DNA of 64,000 nucleotides from Isoetes taiwanensis (lineage: Eukaryota > Streptophyta > Lycopodiopsida > Isoetales > Isoetaceae): assembly GCA_021234155.1 (NCBI GenBank), contig JAJEKV010000158.1:21318-85317 (forward strand). The letters run 5' to 3'. How positions within the stretch are numbered: position 1 is the stretch's first letter; each line of letters starts with the position of its first letter. Made by a program: the position numbers and the translations under genes. The notes under the pieces were generated by a model that ran no database searches, was not told the DNA's origin, and saw nothing but the letters and a program-made list of their open reading frames with translations. Shown piece by piece: positions 58,020 through 64,000 of the stretch.

Positions 58020-59200
58020 TCAAAATCTGAATAAGAAGTAACCTCATGTCTATTACAATTTATATCATAATCTCTAAAAACTTGATTGCATATACAAATA
58101 ATCAAGTAATCCCTTATACTGGACACAACCTCTGGTGTAAAACATCAGTTTGAATACATGTTGACTACGATTTTGTCGTAGTCGACATGTACTAGTGAGA
58201 TGGCAGTATAATATAAGTATTTATACCATCTATTAGGCTGGAACGTCACAGTTTCCATATCTATCATTAGCTATAGGTGTATACCTTGCAGAAATGAGTT
58301 AAGCTCAGACCATTTAGCAAGCTTAAAGCATCAAACAAGCTGGTTGCCGAAATATGAAAGGGATCTTCAGAGCAGATTGATGATGCAAAGGACATATAGG
58401 TCTTTTCTAGTCTTGCATTAAAACATGTTAATGACTTTGAGCACTTAACGAGCTGGTTCCAGAATAATACATGGATCATAAAAAAGGATTGATGCCGTGA
58501 AGGATTTCTTCTGTTGTTCGGAACCCGTGACAAATGGCCATGATGGCCCGATTTCGATATCTGGAGCAAAAATATTGGCCCTTCACTCGCTCGATTCAGC
58601 CTTCCCTATTCGGTCGATGGTTCTCCTTCCAAAAATTCGCATTCCACTGTCCACCGTCAAATTTGTACGTATAAACGTACATATACACACCCTAAACCAT
58701 TGCAAATCTTATGTTATAAAATACCATTTCCACAACTTTTATATTCCTCATAGTAATCTTCTATATGGACATTATAATGGATTGGTCCAAAGTAATGGTC
58801 AAATAATTGTGCGTGATCCAGATAAGAAGTTGGTGGCACACATTTCACACTGAGGCACAATATGTAGAAGAGATAAGGGGTCAAGTTCAGGAAGATTTGA
58901 TCCAACACGTAGTCACTATTTTATACTTCCTCTTCATTACCTATAACCTTACAAGACATTGACATATACCCATTTTGAACAGTTCATCGGAAGCTGAGAC
59001 CAACACATGTAAAAAAGATGGGCCCTGCTATCAATTATAAATTGTACCAAAGTGCAGTGACATATGGCAAACAATCTACACAAGCTACCTTACAAAATGC
59101 AGTTACCATTCCTTGACATGTGGCAAATATTTGTAGAAAAACACATTTGTCTACTCCATTTTTGCTACCATTATACTTGAAGCAAAGTTAGAGGAGTATC
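58020..59200. other. Spacer upstream of the TenA gene
   Basis: Contains a hairpin, CATGTTGACTACGA with TCGTAGTCGACATG, at 58157-58190 and a GGAACGTCACA LTR-end-like motif at 58240. No gene is supported. The last few hundred bases are the likely promoter of the TenA gene, without a clear TATA box. Confidence 0.4.
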
Positions 59201-59205
59201 CATCC

Positions 59206-60042
59206 ATGTCCTCCATTACAGACCAGTGGCTCCGGAAACATTCTCGTCCCTTCCATGGCGCTACCATGCACCCCTTTCTGTTGGCGATCCGCGATGGCTC
59301 TGTCGATCTCAGCTGCTACAAATGCTGGCTCGTATGTGTCTTCTACTTTACTGTCTGAAGTAAGCTTTTAGAATCATCTCTTAAGCCTTTCAAATGTCTT
59401 CTTCATCTCTAGGGACAGGATTACATATTCGTAAAAGGGTTTGTAAGATTTTTCGCAAGTGTTCTTTCAAGGTTTCCAAAGAATCAAAGTGACCCTGATC
59501 TTATGATTCTGCTCAATGGCATTTCTGCGCTTGCTGACGAAATAAAATGGTTCCAAGCTGAAGCTTCTAAGTGGCAGATCCATCTGTCTGATTTAACCCC
59601 TCACCATGCAACACAGAGCTACCTCAGGTATAGATTTTGTTTTTCTTTACATTCTATGTAGGCCCATCTTGATTATTTCCAGGCTACTATTTGCAGGTTG
59701 CTTGAGGATCTATGTGAACCTAGTGTTGACTATACTGTTTTAATATCAACACTTTGGATCATTGAAACCATATACTATGAAAGTTTTTCTATGTGCCTGA
59801 AGCCAGGCGCTAGCCCTCCTGCAGAGCTACTCGAAGCTTGCAACCGCTGGGGAAATTCTGAATTTGGAGAATATTGTGCTGCTTTGAAGGTCCTTGCTGA
59901 TAAGGCCCTTGAAGTGGCAAGGAGTCCTGTGCTGCAAGAGGCTGAGCAGGTTTTTATTCAAATAATTGAGCAAGAGGTATGTTTTTGGAACATGAGTACT
60001 GATGCAATAGTTACTAATCCTTTAGCACAAGATATCTCGTAA
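59206..60042 (+). CDS. TENA_E: TenA_E-type thiamin-salvage hydrolase
   Basis: Three exons: 59206-59331, 59413-59627 and 59697-60042, with GT-AG introns and consistent phases, giving about 228 residues, close to the plant family's usual length. Exon 1 begins MSSITDQWLRKHSRPFHGAT, exon 2 begins GQDYIFVKGFVRFFASVLSR, and exon 3 holds LWIIETIYYESFSMCL and ACNRWGNSEFGEYCAALKVL. TenA proteins are helical enzymes that recover the pyrimidine part of degraded thiamin. Plants have a form lacking the active-site Cys of bacterial TenA, with Glu in its place (TenA_E). Here the WxIE position fits Glu, supporting that class. The start gives the normal N-terminus and no transit peptide is evident, so it is probably cytosolic. 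Confidence 0.88.
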
Positions 60043-60049
60043 GGCATAT

Positions 60050-60560
60050 TACAGAAACTCATCTGGTCAAATTTTTGAAGGATGTTGTAGCCAAAAGCTA
60101 TGCAAAATGTTAAAAGGTTTATGTGGTGAAATTTTAAAAGAGATTGTATGAAGGATATTGTGGTCAAAAGCTATGGACGATGTCAAAAGGTCTCTGTCAC
60201 AATACTTTCTACATCTAATCCTCTGAAAATGACTACTTTGTGGCATAAGGTAAGAAGAGGGATTTATACAAATTACAAGCCCCTTCAGCTTCTCTTGCTT
60301 TAAGGAAGAATGTTCTTGCAGCATGTCAATACTCCTAACAAATCATGAGGCCAACTACTAGCCATATTCAAATACCATTGGCATCAAGAATTGGAATACA
60401 AATTTTGGTATTTTATTTTGAAGACTTTCAAAATCGAATTGAAGCTCAAAACACCTCGGCACTTTGGGCTTCAGAATCTAAAAACTGGAAATGAAAAAGG
60501 TTACCCATGCATGACAATTTATGGCTGATCTCCCGAGAACAGCATAAGTTTCATGCACAA
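60050..60560. other. Convergent spacer
   Basis: 3' flank of the TenA gene and of the minus-strand gene at 60562. A phrase AAGGATGTTGTAGCCAAAAG plus CTATG recurs (60077 and 60151) together with GTCAAAAGGT(T/C)T. No gene. Confidence 0.45.
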
Positions 60561-60561
60561 A

Positions 60562-61986
60562 TCATTCAAGGACAGGGCAGTGCATCTGGATGCCCGTTAT
60601 GGTCCAGACATTATATGTCTCCCATCTATCTGGCAATACCTTGGATTTATCAATCATAAAGCACTTCATTTGCCTCAACAAATCTGATTTGGGTTCTCCG
60701 ACGTTAGCAATGATGCTGATGAGCTCCTCTTGTTCATCAAATGTAAGCAACTGTTTTGCTTGTGCAAAATAAAAGTCAATGGCATACCTGGCAGCCATGC
60801 TTTCTGTTCTTGCAGCAGCCTTGGGAGAAGAATAGAAAGAGTCAAAATGTTCATAGATTGAGCCAAAGATATGCTTAACGCATTGTCTGGATGTTTCCTG
60901 GATGATGATCCAGCAAAAGGTATTTCCCATTGAATTGCTTAACTGAGAAGTGCTCAATTCAGAAGCTCTCAGCTTAGAAGTTCTACCATAATTGTTGGAG
61001 GACCTAGAAAGCTTCAATTGGAATGACCTTGGGAGTTTTACCAGGCGTCGGAAGTTGAGGGATCTTCGAGGAGTTGGGAGTCTTGGAGATGGAGGAGTTA
61101 GGGTTCTCAGATTGGTTTTTGGTGTTGGGGGAATATTTAGAGTTTTCACAGGACTTAACGTCCTTGCAGGATCCAGGATTTGTGATAACCTGCAAGAAGA
61201 TGGAGATCCAATTGATTTCCAAGGTACAGGGTTTTCCAATATAAATCCTTCCTCCGATTCTGAGAAAGATGAGTTTTTCTTCTTCTGCTTCTTCTTTCTT
61301 TTCTTCTTAGGCATCTCTGGTGCCATGTGCTTCCATTGAACGGAGGATCTGTATTCACCAGGAATAGACCCCTCATCTGTGTCTGTACATGAACGGTAGT
61401 TTCCAAGCTTATTTGTTCTAACCAATACTCGTGGCAGCTTCAAGGAACCTACACAAATCTGATGATCTCTTAGACTACTTGATCCGCTGCCCAAATCCTC
61501 TGTTAAAAACTCTGAATCTGCATCTTGTGTTTCTAAAGGTTCTTCTGAATAGCAATTTTGTGCCGATTCAAATTCCTCCTGATCAGATTCTTCTTGCTTT
61601 AAATTTTGATGTTTTTTCTCCCTTTTCTCCTCTCTTTTCTTCTTAGACATCTGTAGTGCCATGTGCAGAGATGATATGTACTCACCAGGAATAGATGTTT
61701 CATCTGTGCCTGTTCTAACGGATACTTGTAAACCTACAATCTGTTGATCTCTCGGGCCAAATTTATTGTTTGATCTGTTGCTCCAATTCTCCGACTCAGT
61801 AGAAAGTACTTGCTCCGAATCTGTATCTCGTGCCTGTAAGGATTCGTCTGAACTGCAATTTCGTGCTGATTGAAATTCCTCCTCCTCAGATTCCTCTTGC
61901 TTTATAGTAAATTTTCTTCTCCTTGTGCTGGATTTTCTATGCATAATTAATCTGCCCATGGTTTGGCAGACGAAGAAGTCTGTCAA
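60562..61986 (-). CDS. Unknown nuclear-type protein with internal duplication (474 aa)
   Basis: Long single frame; the start is the first Met, though MGRLIMHRKSS ten codons later is equally plausible. Residues 20-245 hold two copies of a unit of about 110 residues: (K)QEES(E/D)(E/Q)EEF(Q/E)SA(R/Q)NC, then a D-x-DSE stretch, then GSIPGEY/TSIPGEY, then a basic run (KKKREEKREKKHQN; KKKRKKKQKKK). The middle (250-330) is Ser/Pro-rich with TPRRS-type sites. The last 130 residues look globular and helical (RQCVKHIFGSIYEHFDSFYS; FDEQEELISIIANVGEPKSD). Charge pattern and basic clusters suggest a nuclear protein. No family is recognised. It is divergent with the SET gene, whose coding start is 149 bp away. 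Confidence 0.7.
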   Translation of the reverse strand: MTDFFVCQTMGRLIMHRKSSTRRRKFTIKQEESEEEEFQSARNCSSDESLQARDTDSEQVLSTESENWSNRSNNKFGPRDQQIVGLQVSVRTGTDETSIPGEYISSLHMALQMSKKKREEKREKKHQNLKQEESDQEEFESAQNCYSEEPLETQDADSEFLTEDLGSGSSSLRDHQICVGSLKLPRVLVRTNKLGNYRSCTDTDEGSIPGEYRSSVQWKHMAPEMPKKKRKKKQKKKNSSFSESEEGFILENPVPWKSIGSPSSCRLSQILDPARTLSPVKTLNIPPTPKTNLRTLTPPSPRLPTPRRSLNFRRLVKLPRSFQLKLSRSSNNYGRTSKLRASELSTSQLSNSMGNTFCWIIIQETSRQCVKHIFGSIYEHFDSFYSSPKAAARTESMAARYAIDFYFAQAKQLLTFDEQEELISIIANVGEPKSDLLRQMKCFMIDKSKVLPDRWETYNVWTITGIQMHCPVLE

Positions 61987-62135
61987 TCAAGAGCAAAGGA
62001 GAGCATGCGATGAAAGAAAATTTTGAATTTGGAGTTTGGACCAAGAGACGAGATACCTTTTCAAAAATTAGGGCACATTACCTAAAATTTCTGCCGCGTC
62101 TTTTCATTTCCTCGGCGTTTCGTTTCATTGGCGGC
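61987..62135. promoter_or_regulatory. Putative bidirectional promoter
   Basis: The start codons of the minus-strand unknown gene and the plus-strand SET gene are only about 150 bp apart. A head-to-head arrangement this tight implies overlapping core promoters or untranslated leaders. No TATA box is evident, as is common for bidirectional promoters of housekeeping genes. Confidence 0.45.
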
Positions 62136-62988
62136 ATGGCACAGCCCAAGAGGAAAAACAGAAAATCTTCGCACCGAAGAATCAGATCCAAGCGAAAGAG
62201 GCGATCACGAAGGCAGACATGCAGATATTCCCTGCGCAGGCGACCTTGTCAGGTGAAAAAATAAAAAATAAATTCATTCCTATTCAATCCTTCCTGCCCT
62301 TCAAATTAATCAACCCTGTAAACTCCGGCAGATGCAACCCAGATTTCCACGGGACCATCGCATGCCCCTTGATGTAAAAAGTCTTGCAGACAGAGAACGA
62401 GCATTCAATCCTCAAGATTGGGGTTTATGGCACAGAAAAAAATTACCATCCGTAAACAGAATCTTCAAATATTGGGGCCGCAAATACAAGATTGCAAAAT
62501 CCGGCCAACTGAATGCTGGAAGAGGATTATTCATCATGGAAGAAGTAGAAGGGGGCGTAAATCTGATGCCCTATGCTGGAGCAGAATATAGCAAATATGA
62601 ATGGCAGAGATTAGCTCCATATTCGCCCAAAAGATTAAACTATGGATTGTTTGTAAGCGCAGCAGAAGGAAGGAACCCTGATAAGAGGCCGGATTTTTTC
62701 ATAGATGGCAGGCCGGAAGAATTTGGCAACATTGCCGGATTAATTAACAGCTCTGTTCATAATATGGAGCTAACAAATTGTGGGTATGAGCTTCTAGATT
62801 ATGCAGACAGACCCCTGCCTGGATTATTCAGGACTACTCCAGATCGATATGTTATGATCAGAACTACTAGAAGTATTCCTGCTGGAAGTGAGCTCTTTGC
62901 TTATTATCTGCTCGACCGTGGTCCCCTTGAATCGTATGAAGCTTATAAGCGCCATATCTCAGACCCAGAAATTGTTGAAGCAAGTTAA
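62136..62988 (+). CDS. Divergent SET-domain protein
   Basis: Two exons, 62136-62252 and 62332-62988, joined in phase 0 across a 79-bp GT-AG intron, give 257 residues. Exon 1 (MAQPKRKNRKSSHRRIRSKR onward) is almost purely basic and could serve as nuclear localisation signal. Exon 2 holds a SET-like domain: AGRGLFIMEEVEGGVNLMPY (cofactor loop), GNIAGLINSSVHN (the usual NHS reads NSS), and IRTTRSIPAGSELFAYYL (the usual ELxxDY reads ELFAYY). There is no pre-SET or post-SET Cys cluster. The NHS and catalytic-Tyr region are altered, so methyltransferase activity is uncertain. It could act as a non-histone methyltransferase or have lost activity. The first ATG of the open frame (62010) is less likely than 62136. 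Confidence 0.75.
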
Positions 62989-63766
62989 TGAAATATTTAT
63001 CACAGATCCAGAAATTGCTGAAGCAACTTGATGAAGAATTATAAGGTAAGGATGAAATGGCTTTGCTGATCTTCAATTGGTTTTTTCTCGAAAGTAACTC
63101 TTCCATGGAAAATTGTTTCTAGACGCTCTTGTTCCCAAATCAGATTATTTGAATGAATAAATACACTCATCCATGGCTCTAACAAAATGTGACGTATACC
63201 TATCTCGAGTTTCAATATGGATGGAATCACACTAACCATCTTTAGTAGCAATATATGAGAAACACCCTATGATCTATCTCTAGGATCTAGGACCTTAACA
63301 AAATGTGTATATGCAAAGGTGGGCTAGGTTGTTTATAATGATCCTTCAGAAGTTTCCAATTGCTGAACCCTCCATTTGGTAAAAAGGACATGCTTGATTT
63401 ATTATTTTTTGCTCTATCTAATATGCTTGAGGCATCCGATAGCTCTATGCTATGGCTTCATATTTTGCGGCAATGGTCTTTTAGGGTGAGTTTTTGCCAT
63501 TATAGTGATCATCACATGCATCAATGGATTTTTGGGTTGCCCCTAAGGGGCAAACCCTCGTTTATGTGGGTTTGTAGCATATTCTGCGTATATGCTAGTA
63601 TATGCTCGGAATATGCCAATGACTGCTAAAAACCGATTATGGGCTGTAAACTGGCGGTAATTTCTGTTGCTCGCGCCACTTTGGAAACCGGATAACCGGT
63701 GTTCTGGCGATTGGCGATGGTGGCTGCTGTAGCTCCATATTCCGAGGCCTTCAGAGATTTGGAAGA
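62989..63766. other. 3' flank of the SET gene
   Basis: A near-duplicate of the end of the SET coding sequence follows the stop (ATCTCAGACCCAGAAATTGT...GAAGCAA at 62958 against ATCACAGATCCAGAAATTGC...GAAGCAA at 62999). No further gene to about 63.76 kb. Confidence 0.5.
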
Positions 63767-64000
63767 ATGTCCAAAAGGTCTGCTTCCGGCGAAAAAAGAA
63801 GAGTCTTGGAAAGACAACGACAGAGATTGATTTGTGTTTTCACCGCGTGCCCTGGATGTTTTGATAGTGTTTTCAAACAAACCGGTGAGAATTTTTTAAC
63901 CAAAGCGAGGCTGGCGATGGAGCTCTTGGTTATAACGGCTCTTGGTTCTTTGGAGGTTGGTTTTTCCATTTGTTGCTCTTGGGTATGGCTCTCTTTTCCT
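63767..64000 (+). CDS. Possible 5' part of a gene running off the window
   Basis: An open frame starting MSKRSASGEKRRVLERQRQR continues with a Cys-containing segment FTACPGCFDSVFKQTGENFL and is still open at the window end (78 codons). The basic start is followed by a hydrophobic part. Chance cannot be excluded at this length, and no family is recognised. Confidence 0.25.
   Translation, partial: MSKRSASGEKRRVLERQRQRLICVFTACPGCFDSVFKQTGENFLTKARLAMELLVITALGSLEVGFSICCSWVWLSFP

Noticed and set aside
57656-58030. Thr/Gln-rich 124-codon frame
   Set aside because: It runs through a tandem repeat and starts in a poly-A tract; no splice or promoter support.

Overview
The window looks like nuclear DNA of a land plant. 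Evidence: two dirigent-protein genes, a spliced plant-type TenA_E gene, a spliced gene with the small plant-specific TIGR01589-type domain, GT-AG introns, and many old Ty3/gypsy and LINE elements. Low gene density, heavily decayed nested elements and long repeat-filled gaps suggest a large genome, probably a gymnosperm. That placement is inference; no single feature proves it.

Layout. 0-5 kb: a tandem segmental duplication carrying two nearly identical dirigent genes (646-1176 and 4246-4776) exactly 3,600 bp apart. 5-22 kb: no convincing intact gene; exon remnants, a 29-bp triplet repeat, several LINE 3' ends, a decayed tandem array with CATGCA clusters (9.6-10.7 kb), a tetranucleotide microsatellite, and the 3' half of a Ty3/gypsy chromovirus (15.0-18.3 kb) split by a LINE. 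23.4-24.4 kb: a small spliced host gene. 25.3-27.7 kb: LINE debris on both strands. 27.7-33.05 kb: a broken Athila/Tat-like gypsy element on +, split by a 488-bp hAT-type MITE with 8-bp target duplication. 33.1-37.4 kb: an internally deleted chromovirus on -, split by a poly(A) retroposon with 14-bp target duplication. 37.8-39.3 kb: unexplained acidic ORF material, a long (TTA)n tract and the C-terminal half of a divergent histone H3. 40.7-46.8 kb: a T-rich, non-coding block full of local duplications, bounded by two 151-bp direct repeats. 48.0-48.9 kb: the N-terminal half of a histone H3 with centromeric-H3-like traits, same strand as the C-terminal half. 49.5-52.7 kb: a mosaic of host-gene remnants (stearoyl-ACP desaturase, a MYND/MSS51-C-like gene, other exons) with a 183-bp foldback element in one intron. 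53.7-56.8 kb: LTR/primer-site remnants split by a 1.7-kb LINE with a 16-bp target duplication. 57.7-58.0 kb: a tandem repeat. 59-63 kb: the best gene cluster, with TenA_E (thiamin salvage), an unknown nuclear-type protein on -, and a divergent SET-domain protein on + starting about 150 bp from it.

Functionally the genes are unrelated: phenoxy-radical coupling (dirigents), thiamin pyrimidine salvage (TenA_E) and probable chromatin proteins (SET protein, basic/acidic nuclear protein, H3-like remnant). Nothing forms an operon. Most of the sequence is explained by layers of retrotransposon insertion, which can be ordered from the nested target duplications. I did not find a clear previously undescribed functional system. 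The strongest leads are the split CENH3-like histone, the captured-gene mosaic, the LINE carrying an extra unrelated coding stretch, and the unknown duplicated-domain nuclear protein.
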